Positions 1 through 14,625 are shown, counted from the stretch's first letter. The stretch is DNA of 64,000 nucleotides from an uncultured Pseudokineococcus sp. (GCF_947495735.1 NZ_CANMAA010000004.1:124001-188000), one strand, 5' to 3'. Notes: a model not told the origin generated them from the letters alone. Made by a program: numbers and translations.

Positions 1-1932
1 CCCCGGGCCCACCCAGGCGCGCCGCACGACCGGCGCGGGCCCGAGCACGGAGGTGCCCGGGGGCAGCTCGGCGACGGCGAGCAGCGCCCGGACGCCGGCC
101 GCCGGGCCGCTGACGGTCGCGACGGACACCGCCGGCGGCAGGGAGAGCTCGACGCGCTCGGCCAGCTCGCGCTCGGCGTGGCCGCCCGGGTCCCAGCGGA
201 CCAGGGCCTGCAGCGGCGCCAGACCGGCCTCGCCGACCGCGAGGACCCGCCCGCCCTCGCCCGCCGGGCGCACGAGGCACGCCGCCTGCAGCCAGCGGCG
301 CAGCGCCTCCTCGGCCGAGCGGAGGTCGGCGCGCGTCAGCAGGGCCCAGGTGTCGAGCAGGAGCGCGGCGCTGTACCCGCCCTCGGCCACGGGCTCGGCG
401 CCCGGGGTGGCCACGACCAGGGCCGGGGCGCTCGGCACCGACGAGAGCACGTCGACGGCGCCGCCCGAGCGGCGCACCGTCGTCCCCGGCAGGGCGCGCC
501 CCAGCTCCTCGGCCGTGCGGCCCGACCCGACGACGAGGGAGCGCAGCGCGCGCCCCCCGCAGTGGGCGCACGCCCACGCGGGCGCCTGCGTGGCGCACCA
601 GCGGCACACCGGGGCGCTGGCGCCCCCGGGCTCGTCGGGCTGGGGCAGGGCCAGCGGCCCGCCGCAGCGCCCGCACCGCGCCGGGTGGCGGCACCGCTGG
701 CACGCCGTGGCCGGCAGGTAGCCGGCCCGGGGCACCTGCACGAGCACGGGGCCGTGCGGCAGCGACTCGCGCACCAGGCGCAGCGCGCTCGCGGGCAGGC
801 GCGCGCCGGGCCCTGCCGGGTCGCGCCCGTCGTCCTCGGCCACGGCGACCCGCGGGGTCCGGGTGCGCACGACGTCGCGCGCCGCGACGACGGGGCGGGC
901 CCAGCCCGTGGCGAGCAGCTGCTGCGCAGCCGCGGTGCGGGCCGGGGAGCCCACCACGGCGGCCGCGCCCACCAGCTGCGCGCGCTCGACGAGCACGTCG
1001 CGGGCGTGCGGGTAGGGCGCGCGCGGCTCGACGTGCAGGTCGTCGCCGTCGTCCCAGCAGACGACGAGGCCGAGGTCGGCCACCGGCGCGAGCGCCGCCG
1101 CCCGGGTGCCCACGACCACCCGGACGCGGCCGCGCCGCAGGGCGAGGAAGGCGCGGTAGCGGGCCGTCGGCCCGTCGTCCGCCACCAGCCGCACGTGCCG
1201 CCCCGGCCCGAGCGCGGCGGTGAGCGCGGCGTCCACCCGGGCGACGTCGCGGTGGTCGGGGACGACGAGCAGCGCGCCGCGGCCACCGGCGAGCGCCGCG
1301 GCGGCGAGCACGGCGAGCGCCGCGGCCCAGTCCTCGCCGGGGCCCCCCGGCAGGGCCGTCCACACCGCGCGGGGCGCCCCGCCCGCCGCCGTCCGCGCCA
1401 CCAGGGCGGGCCCGCCCGCGTAGGCGCGCCAGGGCCCGGGGTCGGGCAGCGGGAGCGGCCCGAGCGGTGGCCCGGGGCGCTCCTCGGTCTCGACGGCAGC
1501 GCGTCGCGGGGGCACCGCGAGCCGCAGGACGTCAGCGGTCGTGCCGGCCCAGCGCCGGGCGACGGCGCGGGCGAGGGCGAGCACCTGCGGGTCCAGCACC
1601 GGCTCGGCCGAGACGACGCGACGCAGCGGCAGGAGCGCCCCCGCGTGGTCGGTCGTGGCGCGCCGCTCGACGACGAACCCCTCGACCTCGGTGCCGGCGA
1701 AGCGCACCCGCACCCGCGCCCCCGGCACCGCCGCCGCCGCGGCGGAGACCGGCACGGCGTAGTCGAAGACCCGGTCCAGGTGCGGCAGCGGGACGTCCAG
1801 CACGACGCCGGCGACCGGGTCGACCTCCGCGGCCCCCTCCGGCGCCCGGGGACGGCGTCCGCGCACCGACGCCCGCAGCAGGGAGAGCTGCTCGGGGCCG
1901 GTCTCGTCGGCGTCGTCCGCCGCCCCGGTCAC
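1..1932 (-). CDS. priA: Primosomal protein N' (PriA), actinobacterial helicase-less form, 3' end cut by window
   Basis: PriA-family replication restart protein; about 644 codons are visible and the stop lies beyond position 1. The N-terminal 3'-DNA-binding domain is recognisable (VLDVPLPHLDRVFDYAVP near residue 45). Two zinc-binding cysteine clusters are encoded near 570-690 (CRWC, CAHC, CQRC, CGRC). The segment where helicase PriA has its Walker A loop reads LPGGPGEDW and the DEAH position reads WDDGDD, so ATP-driven unwinding is unlikely, as known for other actinobacterial PriA proteins. The GTG start at 1932 is preceded by AGGAGA about 12 nt upstream. It lies downstream of metK on the same strand, as in mycobacteria. 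Confidence 0.9.
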   Translation of the reverse strand, partial: MTGAADDADETGPEQLSLLRASVRGRRPRAPEGAAEVDPVAGVVLDVPLPHLDRVFDYAVPVSAAAAAVPGARVRVRFAGTEVEGFVVERRATTDHAGALLPLRRVVSAEPVLDPQVLALARAVARRWAGTTADVLRLAVPPRRAAVETEERPGPPLGPLPLPDPGPWRAYAGGPALVARTAAGGAPRAVWTALPGGPGEDWAAALAVLAAAALAGGRGALLVVPDHRDVARVDAALTAALGPGRHVRLVADDGPTARYRAFLALRRGRVRVVVGTRAAALAPVADLGLVVCWDDGDDLHVEPRAPYPHARDVLVERAQLVGAAAVVGSPARTAAAQQLLATGWARPVVAARDVVRTRTPRVAVAEDDGRDPAGPGARLPASALRLVRESLPHGPVLVQVPRAGYLPATACQRCRHPARCGRCGGPLALPQPDEPGGASAPVCRWCATQAPAWACAHCGGRALRSLVVGSGRTAEELGRALPGTTVRRSGGAVDVLSSVPSAPALVVATPGAEPVAEGGYSAALLLDTWALLTRADLRSAEEALRRWLQAACLVRPAGEGGRVLAVGEAGLAPLQALVRWDPGGHAERELAERVELSLPPAVSVATVSGPAAGVRALLAVAELPPGTSVLGPAPVVRRAWVGPG

Positions 1933-2029
1933 GCCCGCTCCCGTCTCCTGCACGACCCGATCCCATCAGCCGCCGCCGACACCGCGCGCGGCCCGTCCCC
2001 GGGCGCCGGCTCGGGGCCCGGGCGAGCGG

Positions 2030-3247
<1,218 letters not shown>

Positions 3248-3328
3248 GGGGCTCCTCGGGTGCAGCGGCTGCTGGCTGGGCCCGCGGGCGCCCCGCTCGT
3301 GCAGCGGCGGAGGGCGGGCTCGATCACC

Positions 3329-4783
3329 CTAGCCGCGGCGCAGGAGCTCCCCCACGGCGTCCCACACCGCGTCGGCGACGTCCTCCTTGGGCGCGGGGCC
3401 GACCGCCCGCTCGGACCCGTCCCGGCCCAGCAGCACGACGGCGTTGTCGGTCGAGCCGAACCCGCGGGCGCCCCCCACCTCGTTGACCACGAGGAGGTCG
3501 CAGCCCTTGCGGGCGAGCTTCGCCCGCCCGTGCGCGAGGACGTCGCCGTCGGCGTCGCCCGTCTCGGCGGCGAAGCCGACCACCACCTGCCCCGGCCGCG
3601 CCCCGGCGGCCGCCTCGGCGAGCACGTCGGGGTTGCGCACCAGCCGGACGACGGGCGCGTCGTCCGTGGTCGGGTCCTTCTTGATCTTGGTGCCCGCGGC
3701 CGACTCAGGCCGGAAGTCCGCGACCGCCGCGGCCATCACCACGACGTCCGCGGTGGCGGCCTCGGCGAGCACCGCGGCGCGCAGCTCGCGGGCGTCGCCG
3801 ACGTCCACGACCCGCACCCCGGGCGGGGTCGCCACCTCCAGGGGGGCCGCGACGAGCACCACCTCGGCGCCGCGGGCAGCGGCGCGCGCGGCCAGCGCCA
3901 CGCCCTGGCGCCCGGACGACCGGTTGCCCAGGTAGCGCACGGGGTCCAGCGGCTCGCGGGTGCCCCCGGCCGAGACGACCACCCGGCGACCGGCGAGGTC
4001 CCGCCCCGGGGCGTCGGGTCCGGAGCCGTCGGGCAGGGGGGAGCCGGCCGTGGCCGGCGCGGACGCCGGGCGCTCGTCCGGCGCTCCGGAACGGGCGCGG
4101 TCCGCGGGCCTCCCGACGCCGTCGGCCAGCAGGGCCAGGGCCGCGGCGTGGACCTCCTCCGGCTCCGGCAGCCGCCCGGGTCCCGAGTCGGCGCCCGTGA
4201 GGCGACCCACCGCCGGCTCCAGGACGTGCGTGCCGCGCTCGCGCAGCAGCGCCACGTTGGCGCGGGTGGCGGGGTGGAGCCACATCTCGGTGTGCATCGC
4301 CGGGGCCAGGAGCACCGGGCACGTGGCCGTGAGCAGCGTCGTGGTGAGGAGGTCGTCCGCGAGGCCCGCGGCCGCGCGGGCGAGCAGGTCGGCGGTGGCC
4401 GGCGCGACCACGACGAGGTCGGCCTCGCGGCCGAGGCGCACGTGCGGCACCTCGTGGACGTCGTCCCAGACGTCGGTGGCAGCCGGGTGCCCGGACAGGG
4501 CGGCCCACGTGGGGGCGCCGACGAAGCGCAGCGCCGCCGCCGTCGGGACGACGCGGACGTCGGCCCCGCCCTCGGCGAGCAGGCGCAGGAGCGAGGCCGC
4601 CTTGTAGGCGGCGATGCCCCCGCCGACGCCGAGGACGACGCGCGGCCGGCGCGCCGTGCTCGACGGGTCGGGCCCCACCGCGCCCCCCGCCCCCGCGGGT
4701 CCGCCGTCCCGCGTGGGACCCCCCGCCTCACCCGGACCGACGGCCGCACCGCCGGGAGGACGGGCGCTGCTGGGGTCGGTCAC
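3329..4783 (-). CDS. coaBC: Bifunctional phosphopantothenoylcysteine decarboxylase / phosphopantothenate-cysteine ligase
   Basis: Carries out two consecutive steps of coenzyme A synthesis. The N-terminal flavin-dependent CoaC half starts with VVLGVGGGIAAYKA (near residue 50) and includes APAMHTEMW, the actinobacterial version of the active-site loop. The C-terminal CoaB half starts with GRRVVVSAGGTREPLDPVRYLGN and carries KIKKD for CTP and substrate binding. About 45 Ala/Pro/Gly-rich residues separate the halves, a longer linker than needed. The first 45 residues are also low complexity, so the true start may be an internal GTG just before the CoaC domain. It sits 64 bp downstream of rpoZ. 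Confidence 0.93.
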   Translation of the reverse strand: MTDPSSARPPGGAAVGPGEAGGPTRDGGPAGAGGAVGPDPSSTARRPRVVLGVGGGIAAYKAASLLRLLAEGGADVRVVPTAAALRFVGAPTWAALSGHPAATDVWDDVHEVPHVRLGREADLVVVAPATADLLARAAAGLADDLLTTTLLTATCPVLLAPAMHTEMWLHPATRANVALLRERGTHVLEPAVGRLTGADSGPGRLPEPEEVHAAALALLADGVGRPADRARSGAPDERPASAPATAGSPLPDGSGPDAPGRDLAGRRVVVSAGGTREPLDPVRYLGNRSSGRQGVALAARAAARGAEVVLVAAPLEVATPPGVRVVDVGDARELRAAVLAEAATADVVVMAAAVADFRPESAAGTKIKKDPTTDDAPVVRLVRNPDVLAEAAAGARPGQVVVGFAAETGDADGDVLAHGRAKLARKGCDLLVVNEVGGARGFGSTDNAVVLLGRDGSERAVGPAPKEDVADAVWDAVGELLRRG

Positions 4784-4847
4784 GGGCGGGTCCCCTCGAG
4801 GGAGCGGAGCACGGCGGGGGCGGAGCGCGCAGGAGCAGCCGGTGGGG

Positions 4848-5198
4848 TCAGCCCTCGGCGGGGACGTCCTGGGGGTCGATCGGCTCGTCGACGCCGCCGT
4901 CCTCGGCGATCTCGAGGCCCTCGACGACCTCGCCCTCGCCGTCGGAGGGACGGATCGTCAGCATGCCGGCGTCGATCTCGCGCAGCGCGACCGACAGCGG
5001 CTTCTCCTGCACGTGGGTCTCCACGAGCGGGCCGACGTTCTCGAGCAGGCCCTCGGAGAGCTGGGAGTAGTAGGCGTTGATCTGACGGGCCCGCTTGGCG
5101 CCGTAGATGACCAGCGCGTACTTGGAGTCGGCGGCCTTGAGCAGGTCGTCGATGGGCGGGTCGGTGATGCCCTCGGGGGCGGCGCTCGTTCCGGACAC
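4848..5198 (-). CDS. rpoZ: RNA polymerase omega subunit
   Basis: Small subunit that helps assemble and stabilise RNA polymerase by clamping the beta' subunit. The 116-residue product shows the omega core: [11 protein letters not shown] near the start, then [19 protein letters not shown] and the conserved [10 protein letters not shown] segment, followed by a short acidic tail. The GTG start at 5198 is chosen because a strong AGGAGG lies 4 nt upstream; longer in-frame extensions have no such site. Gene order gmk-rpoZ-coaBC-metK is the usual actinobacterial one. A 125-bp gap separates it from gmk. Confidence 0.95.
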   Translation of the reverse strand: MSGTSAAPEGITDPPIDDLLKAADSKYALVIYGAKRARQINAYYSQLSEGLLENVGPLVETHVQEKPLSVALREIDAGMLTIRPSDGEGEVVEGLEIAEDGGVDEPIDPQDVPAEG

Positions 5199-5323
5199 GT
5201 GTCCTCCTGCAGTCGTGGGCGCTGCGCGCGGGCGCTCGCCCCTGTCGTCTCGTGCGTGTCTCGTGCGTGCCGTCGTGCTCGCCGCCGGCGCGTCGCGCCG
5301 GCGCTCCCGCGGGAGCGGGGCCC

Positions 5324-5944
5324 TCAGCGCCCGGTGGCGCCGTCGTCGCGCCCGTCGGCGGCGGCGGGGCCGCGCAGCGGCTCCAGGCCCATCGATGATA
5401 CGAGGTCGTCGCCGGCCTGCCGGACATCCGCGTTGACGACGGTCACGTCGAACTCCGGCTCGGCCGCCAGCTCGGTGCGCGCGGTGGCCAGCCGGCGCTC
5501 CCGCTCCGCCTCGTCCTCGGTGCCGCGACCGACCAGGCGCCGCACGAGCTCGTCCCAGGACGGCGGGGCCAGGAAGACGAACCGCGCGTCCGGCATGGAC
5601 TCGCGCACCTGGCGCGCGCCCTGCAGGTCGATCTCGAGCAGCGCCGGCCTCCCCTGGGCCAGGACCTCCTCGACGGGGCGGCGGGGCGTGCCGTAGCGGT
5701 GCCGGCCGTGGACGACGGCCCACTCGAGCAGCTCGCCGGCGGCGGCCATGCGGTCGAACTCGGCCTCGTCGACGAAGTGGTAGTGCACGCCCTCGACCTC
5801 GCCCGGCCTCGGCGCCCGCGTCGTGGCCGAGACCGACAGCCAGACCTGCGGGTAGCGGAGGCGGACGTCGGCGGAGACCGTGCCCTTCCCCACGGCCGTC
5901 GGACCGGCGAGGACGGTGAGGCGCGCGGCGGTGGCTGCGTCCAC
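5324..5944 (-). CDS. gmk: Guanylate kinase
   Basis: Phosphorylates GMP to GDP with ATP. The 206-residue product has the P-loop GPTAVGKGT (near residue 14), the GMP-binding segment [31 protein letters not shown], and [10 protein letters not shown] for the central domain. The GTG start at 5944 sits 8 bp after the mihF stop, so mihF and gmk are probably co-transcribed and translationally linked. The C-terminal 15 residues are low complexity and probably disordered. Confidence 0.95.
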   Translation of the reverse strand: MDAATAARLTVLAGPTAVGKGTVSADVRLRYPQVWLSVSATTRAPRPGEVEGVHYHFVDEAEFDRMAAAGELLEWAVVHGRHRYGTPRRPVEEVLAQGRPALLEIDLQGARQVRESMPDARFVFLAPPSWDELVRRLVGRGTEDEAERERRLATARTELAAEPEFDVTVVNADVRQAGDDLVSSMGLEPLRGPAAADGRDDGATGR

Positions 5945-5952
5945 GAGGCGGC

Positions 5953-6267
5953 TCAGCGCCCGAAGCGCTCGACGAGCGCGGAGATCTGGTGGGCGCCGAG
6001 ACCGCGGACCCGCCGCGACTCCGAGATGCCGACCTCCTCCATGATCTTGCGCGCCGTGACGCGCCCGACCCCGGGCATGGACTCCAGCAGCGCGCTGACC
6101 TTCATCTTGCCGACGACGTCGTCGGTCTGGCCGTCCTGCACCACCTGCTCCAGCGAGCCCTGGCCGTACTTGAGGCGGTTCTTGATCTCCGCGCGCGCGC
6201 GGCGGGCCTGGGCCGCCTTCTCGAGCGCCGCAGCGCGCTGCTCGTCGGTCAGGTGCGGGAGCGGCAC
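5953..6267 (-). CDS. mihF: Actinobacterial integration host factor (nucleoid-associated)
   Basis: Small basic DNA-binding protein of the mIHF/sIHF family, unrelated to enterobacterial IHF; it shapes the nucleoid and supports phage integration in mycobacteria. The 104-residue product contains the family core: basic helix [14 protein letters not shown], then [22 protein letters not shown], a helix-hairpin-helix-like segment, and ends [14 protein letters not shown]. The GTG start at 6267 is preceded by GAGGTGG at suitable spacing. It lies immediately upstream of gmk. The 131 bp separating it from pyrF probably hold its own promoter. Confidence 0.94.
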   Translation of the reverse strand: MPLPHLTDEQRAAALEKAAQARRARAEIKNRLKYGQGSLEQVVQDGQTDDVVGKMKVSALLESMPGVGRVTARKIMEEVGISESRRVRGLGAHQISALVERFGR

Positions 6268-6398
6268 GGCGGGTCCACCTCGTGGCAGCAGGGTCAGGGG
6301 CGTGCAGCGCGGGGGCGGCTCGGGCGTCCTGCGTCCCTCCCCCGGGAGCGGTGCGACGCTAGCGACTCCGGCGCGCGAGCGACACCGAGGGGGCGCGG

Positions 6399-7286
6399 TC
6401 AGCCCAGGGCGGCGGCGCAGCGCTCGGCGAGGTCGCGGGCGGCGGCCCGCACGTCGGCGGCGCGCGGCCCCGCGGCGAGCACCCCGCGGCTGGACGTCGC
6501 GAGCACCTGGCGGCGCGCGGCGCCGAAGACGGCGGCCAGCTCGGCCGGGCCGGCGCCCTGGGCCCCCACGCCGGGGGCGAGCAGCGGGGCCGCGGTCGCG
6601 GGCAGGTCCAGGCCCAGGCGCGCGGCGGCGTCGCCCGTCGTGGCCCCGACGACGAGCCCCACGGACCCGAGGGCCCCCCGCCGGACCGCCGCCGCGTTCT
6701 CCTGCGCCACCCCGCGGGCCACGGCAGCGGCGACCGGGACGCCGTCGTCGGTGCGCGCGTGCTGCACGGACGCGCCCTCGGGGTTGGACGTCAGGGCCAG
6801 CACGAAGGCGCCGCGCCCGGTGGACGCCGCGAGGTCCAGCGCCGGCCGCAGCGAGCCCAGGCCGAGGTAGGGCGAGAGCGTGACGGCGTCGGCCGCGAGC
6901 GGGGCGCCGTCGAGCAGGTGCGCCTGCGCGTAGGCCGCCATGGTGCTGCCGACGTCGCCCCGCTTCACGTCGAGGACCGACAGCGTGCCGGCGGCCGCCA
7001 GCTCGGCCAGCAGCCGCTCCAGGACGGCGACGCCGCGGCTGCCGTGGCGCTCGAAGAAGGCCGACTGCGGCTTCACGGCCGCCACCGCGCCGCCCAGCGC
7101 TTCCGCGCACGTCAGGGCGAAGCGCTCGAGGCCCGTGGGGTCGTCGGGCAGGCCCCACGCCGCGAGCAGCTCCGGGTGCGGGTCGACGCCCACCGCCAGC
7201 GGGCCGTGCGCGTCCATCGCCGCGCGCAGGCGGTCGCCGAAGGGCGCCGCCGCGCCGGTCCTCGTCTCGGGGTCCACGGCCCCCAT
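6399..7286 (-). CDS. pyrF: Orotidine 5'-phosphate decarboxylase (type 2)
   Basis: Last step of UMP synthesis, decarboxylating OMP. The product has about 295 residues, the length of the longer actinobacterial (type 2) form. Visible signatures: VGVDPHPE, KPQSAFFERHG, the catalytic DVKRGDVGSTMAAYA (Asp-Lys-x-x-Asp), TSNPEG, and ATSSRGVL for phosphate binding. The ATG at 7286 has GGAG 8 nt upstream; an in-frame ATG at 7316 sits in a near-duplicate GGTGGGATGGG context and would add 10 residues. It is the last pyr gene, 92 bp after pyrD, the only sizeable gap in the operon. Confidence 0.94.
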   Translation of the reverse strand: MGAVDPETRTGAAAPFGDRLRAAMDAHGPLAVGVDPHPELLAAWGLPDDPTGLERFALTCAEALGGAVAAVKPQSAFFERHGSRGVAVLERLLAELAAAGTLSVLDVKRGDVGSTMAAYAQAHLLDGAPLAADAVTLSPYLGLGSLRPALDLAASTGRGAFVLALTSNPEGASVQHARTDDGVPVAAAVARGVAQENAAAVRRGALGSVGLVVGATTGDAAARLGLDLPATAAPLLAPGVGAQGAGPAELAAVFGAARRQVLATSSRGVLAAGPRAADVRAAARDLAERCAAALG

Positions 7287-7378
7287 CCCACCAGTCTCCG
7301 TCCGCCCAGCGCCCATCCCACCGATCCGGACCCCACCCGCGCTGGCCCTCCCCTCACCGCGGGGGCGCTCCGGCGCCG

Positions 7379-8323
7379 TCACGGCCGGTGGGCGTAGCCG
7401 ACGGCCTCGGCCACCGAGGCGAAGGAGCGCTCGGCGAGCATCGCCGCGAGCTCCTCGGCGACCCGGCCGGGCGTCGTCGGGTCGGCGAAGACGGCGGTGC
7501 CGACCTGCACGGCGCTGGCACCGGCGAGCAGGAGCTGGAGGGCGTCCGCGCCGCTGGCCACCCCGCCGGTGCCCACGACCGGGGCCTGGGGCAGCAGCCC
7601 CGCGAGCATCGCCGCACGCAGCTGCCACACGCACCGCACGGCGACGGGGCGGATGGCGGGCCCGGACAGCCCACCGGTGGTGACTGCGAGCCGCGGGCGC
7701 ATGGTCCGCACGTCGACGTCCACCCCGAGCAGCGTGTTGATCGCCGTCAGACCGCTGGCGCCGGCCTCGAGGCAGGCCCGGGCGATCCCCACCAGGTCGG
7801 TGACGTCGGGCGAGAGCTTGGCCAGCAGGACGACGTCGTCCCCGACGGCGGCCCGCACGGCGCCCAGCACCGCGGCGCTGCTCGCCGGGTCGCAGGCGAA
7901 GACCAGACCGCGGTTGGCGACGTTGGGGCAGGAGATGTTGACCTCCAGCGCCGCCACGCCCGGGGCGCCGACGACCCGTCGGGCCACCTCGGCGAACTCC
8001 TCGGGGTCCCCGCCGGCGACGGAGACCACCGCGGTGGCGCCGCGCTCGGCGAGCCAGGGCAGGTCGTGCTCCACGAGCGCGTCGACGCCGCCGCCCTGCA
8101 GGCCGATCGAGTTGAGCATCCCGGCGGGCGTCTCGGCCATGCGCGGCGTCGGGCGCCCCGAGCGCGGCGCGAGCATGACCGACTTGGTGACCACGGCGCC
8201 GAGCGCCGCGACGTCGGTGAAGGCGTCGAGCTCGCGCCCGGCCGCGGCGCACCCGGAGGCCGTCATGACCGGCGAGCGCAGGGGTGCGCCCGCGAGGTCG
8301 ACGGCCATGTCCACGGCGCTCAC
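7379..8323 (-). CDS. pyrD: Dihydroorotate dehydrogenase B, catalytic subunit
   Basis: Oxidises dihydroorotate to orotate with FMN. It is class 1B, using NAD+ through the PyrK electron-transfer subunit: a catalytic cysteine lies in LEVNISCPNV, NSIGLQGGGVDA and GTGGVASGADALQLLLAGASAVQVGTA (FMN phosphate site) are present, and there is no membrane anchor as in class 2. The GTG at 8323 overlaps the pyrK stop by 4 bp (GTGA), which fixes the start; longer in-frame extensions lie inside pyrK. Product 314 residues. The adjacent pyrK supports class 1B. Confidence 0.95.
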   Translation of the reverse strand: MSAVDMAVDLAGAPLRSPVMTASGCAAAGRELDAFTDVAALGAVVTKSVMLAPRSGRPTPRMAETPAGMLNSIGLQGGGVDALVEHDLPWLAERGATAVVSVAGGDPEEFAEVARRVVGAPGVAALEVNISCPNVANRGLVFACDPASSAAVLGAVRAAVGDDVVLLAKLSPDVTDLVGIARACLEAGASGLTAINTLLGVDVDVRTMRPRLAVTTGGLSGPAIRPVAVRCVWQLRAAMLAGLLPQAPVVGTGGVASGADALQLLLAGASAVQVGTAVFADPTTPGRVAEELAAMLAERSFASVAEAVGYAHRP

Positions 8324-9347
8324 GAGCGCGCCCCGGTGGCGGGCCCGGCGACGGACCCGGGCTGGACGGCGTCCCCGCCGGCCGGCGGGACCGGCGACGG
8401 CGCGCCGACGGCGTCCGCGGGCACGCGCGCCCCGACGCCGGCGGGGCGCTGGGGCGCCGGGGCGCCGATGGCGTCCCAGCGGAGGCGATCGCCCGCGAAG
8501 ACCGGGCCCTCGGTGCACGCCCGCACCATCCGGGTCGCCCCGTCCTCGCCGACGACGGGCAGCACGCAGGTCATGCAGACGCCGATGCCGCAGGCCATGG
8601 ACTCCTCGGTGGCCAGCTGCGTGGCCGCCCCGGCGGCCGCGGCGACCTCGTGGACGGCGCGGAGCATCGCCATGGGGCCGCACGCGAAGACGTGCCGGCG
8701 GCCGGCGGCCGGCTCGGCCAGGAGGCCGGCGAGGACGTCGGTGACCCGCCCGCGCACGCCGGCGGAGCCGTCCTCGGTGGCCACGTGGACGCGGTCGACC
8801 GGCGCCGACGGCGTGCCCGCGGGCGTGTCCTGGGCCAGCAGGCGGCACGAGTCCCCCGCGCCCACGACCAGGTCGACGGCGCTGCCGCGGGCGCGCAGGG
8901 CCGCGCCCAGCCACGCCAGCGGCGCGGCGCCGTAGCCGCCCCCGACGAGGACGACGCCCTCCCCCGCGGGCGGCAGCGCGAAGGGACGCCCCAGCGGGGC
9001 GAGCACGGGCAGCTCGTCGCCCGCGCGCAGGGCGGCGATGCGGGCGGTGCCCGGCCCGGCGGCGGCCACGACGAGCACCAGCTCGCCGGCCGCCGGGTCC
9101 GCCGAGGAGATCGAGAACGACCGCCGCAGCAGCATCCCCGTGTCGCCGGTCGAGCAGGCCGCGAACTGCCCGGGCCGCGCGGACGCCGCCGCGCCGGGGG
9201 CGGCGAGGACGAGCCGCGCGTAGGCGCCCACCGGCTCGGCCGAGACCACGCGCGCCCGCTCGCTCACCGCGCCGGCGGGAGGGACGGCCTCGTCGCCGAC
9301 GACGTCGCCCTCCCCCGGCCCGCGCGGCGGCCCGCCGACCTCGGGGC

Positions 9348-9351
<4 letters not shown>
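8320..9351 (-). CDS. pyrK: Dihydroorotate dehydrogenase B, electron-transfer subunit
   Basis: Ferredoxin-reductase-like partner of PyrD carrying FAD and a [2Fe-2S] cluster. FAD motif [14 protein letters not shown]-binding start [13 protein letters not shown], and the cluster motif [13 protein letters not shown] with a later cysteine in [10 protein letters not shown] are all visible. The product has about 343 residues, longer than the usual 250-280 because of low-complexity segments at both ends (a Gly/Pro-rich N-terminus and a Pro/Ala-rich tail of about 45 residues). The GTG at 9351 overlaps the carB stop (GTGA) and is taken as start; an in-frame GTG at 9381 is possible. Confidence 0.93.
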
Positions 9352-12697
<3,346 letters not shown>

Positions 12698-12698
<1 letters not shown>

Positions 12699-14026
12699 CA
12701 GGCGCTCTCCTCGGTGCTGGTCGTGCTGCTCTGGGGACCCGTCGCGGCGGTGCCCTCGCCCTTGGCCGGGCTCTGCGCGCTGGGGGTGTCCGGGGTCCGC
12801 TCCGGGGCGGCCATGAGGTCGCAGAAGCGGTCGAACAGGTACCCGGCGTCGTGCGGGCCGGCCGCGGCCTCCGGGTGGTACTGGACGCTGAAGGCCGGCC
12901 CGTCGAGCAGGCGCAGCCCCTCGACGACGCGGTCGTTGAGGCACCAGTGGCTGACCTCGGCGCGGCCGAACGGGGTGTCGAAGGGCTCCCCGATCGGGGC
13001 GTCGACGGCGAAGCCGTGGTTGTGCGCGGTGATCTCCACCGAGCCCGTGGCCGTGTCGAGCACCGGCTGGTTCACGCCGCGGTGGCCGTAGACGAGCTTG
13101 TAGGTGCCCAGGTCGAGCGCCCGGCCGAGCAGCTGGTTGCCGTAGCAGATGCCGAAGAAGGGCACCTTCCGCGCGAGGACGTCGCGCAGCACGCCGACCT
13201 CGTGCTCGGCGGCCGCGGGGTCGCCGGGGCCGTTGGAGTAGAAGACGCCGTGCGGCTCGAGCGCCAGCACCTCCTCCGTCGTCGCCGAGGAGGGCAGCAC
13301 GTGCACCCGCACGCCGCGCTGGGCCAGGTGCCAGGGCGTGCGCGACTTGATGCCGAGGTCCAGGGCCACCACGGTCATCGGACGCCCGTCGGCGCCGCGG
13401 CGGGGCTCGCCCACGGCCTCGACCAGGTACGGCTCCGGCGTCGTCACCTCGCCGGCCAGGTCGGCGCCCGTCATCACCGGGGCGTCGAGCACCCGCACGA
13501 GCAGCTCGGAGGGCTCCAGCCGGCGCCCGGTGACGGGCTCGCGCAGCGCGTCCCCGGAGAAGACGCCGACCCGCATGGCGCCGCGCTCGCGCAGGTGCCG
13601 GGTGAGGGCGCGGGTGTCCACGCCGCTGATGCCGACGACGCCCTGCTCGGCCAGCTCGTCCTCCAGCGCCCGGCGGCTGCGCCAGCTCGACGGCCGGCGC
13701 GCGGGGTCGCGGACGACGAAGCCCGAGACCCAGATGCGCCGGCTCTCGCCGTCCTCGTCGTTGACGCCCGTGTTGCCGATGTGCGGGGCCGTCATGACGA
13801 CGACCTGCCGGTGGTAGGAGGGGTCGGTGAGCGTCTCCTGGTAGCCGGTCATCGCGGTGCAGAAGACCGCCTCGCCGACCGTGGAGCCGCTCGCCCCGTA
13901 CGCGCGGCCCGGGAAGGACCGCCCGTCCTCCAGCACCAGCACCGCCTCCGACGACGTCCCGGACGCCGCTGGGGCACCGCCCGCCGTCCGCGCGACCGGC
14001 TCCGTCCCCGTGCTCGTGCTCGTCAC
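12698..14026 (-). CDS. carA: Carbamoyl-phosphate synthase small (glutaminase) subunit
   Basis: Class I glutamine amidotransferase that releases ammonia and passes it to CarB. The N-terminal domain starts with [18 protein letters not shown]; the amidotransferase domain has the nucleophile cysteine in [12 protein letters not shown] and the His/Glu pair in [12 protein letters not shown]. The GTG at 14026 overlaps the upstream membrane gene stop (GTGA) and has GGGAGG upstream. The product has 442 residues; the first 27 and last 35 residues are Thr/Ser/Ala-rich and beyond the conserved fold. The order carA-carB fits the pyr operon. Confidence 0.97.
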
Positions 14027-14625
14027 CGCTGGCCTCCCTCTCGTCCCTCGTCCGTCTCGTGCTCGCCCGGTCCCCGGGCGTCCCTCTCGTGGCCGCCGTC
14101 CGCGCCCGCCGGCCCGCGCGCCGGCCCCCGGGCCAGCAGCTCCGCCAGGGCGGTCACCAGCGCGTCCGCGTCGTCGCCGTGCCGCAGGCGCAGCCCGGTG
14201 TCCAGCTCCAGCTCGTCGCCCGGGCCGAGCAGCCACGTGATCACCACGAGGCCCTCCCGGTCCACGTACTTGCCGGCCATGCCGCGCTCGCGGCGCACCC
14301 GCAGCAGCCGGTCGGCCGGCAGCCACAGCACGTCCTCGCCCTCGCGCGCCACCGACACCCCCGCGTCGAACACGGCGACGTCGCAGGCGCTGCGGCGCCC
14401 GAGGCCGTGCGCGACCACGCGGTCCAGCCAGTCCCCGCTCGTCGTGGAGCTGACGTAGACGCCCTCGCGCGGCCCCAGGAGCGCCGGGCCCGGGTCCTGC
14501 GGTGCGAGCGGCGGCGCTGGCAGGTCCTGCTGGCGCCGTGCGCGCCGGCGCCAGCCCCACCACATCAGGGCCCACAGCACCGGGATGGCCAGCAGGACCA
14601 GCAGCCCCGCCTGCGCCTCGGTCAC
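14023..14625 (-). CDS. Single-pass membrane protein of the pyr operon (Rv1382-like position)
   Basis: A 200-residue protein starting [25 protein letters not shown], one N-terminal membrane helix followed by Arg-rich residues, so the bulk should be cytosolic. The middle (about 60-160) is rich in beta-type segments ([57 protein letters not shown]) resembling small PH-like domains. A membrane or export protein at this site between pyrC and carA is also present in Mycobacterium tuberculosis (Rv1382), whose role is unknown. The tail is Gly/Asp/Arg-rich. Start 18 bp after pyrC; stop overlaps carA by 4 bp. Function not assigned. Confidence 0.85.
   Translation of the reverse strand: MTEAQAGLLVLLAIPVLWALMWWGWRRRARRQQDLPAPPLAPQDPGPALLGPREGVYVSSTTSGDWLDRVVAHGLGRRSACDVAVFDAGVSVAREGEDVLWLPADRLLRVRRERGMAGKYVDREGLVVITWLLGPGDELELDTGLRLRHGDDADALVTALAELLARGPARGPAGADGGHERDARGPGEHETDEGREGGQR

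Noticed and set aside
1997-2026. CCCGGGC/GCCCGGG pairing between metK and priA as terminator
   Set aside because: Only 7 bp in a GC-saturated region and both genes are co-directional; chance is likely.
3248-3328. SAM or other riboswitch in front of metK
   Set aside because: Only about 80 bp separate it from coaBC and no riboswitch core was recognised.
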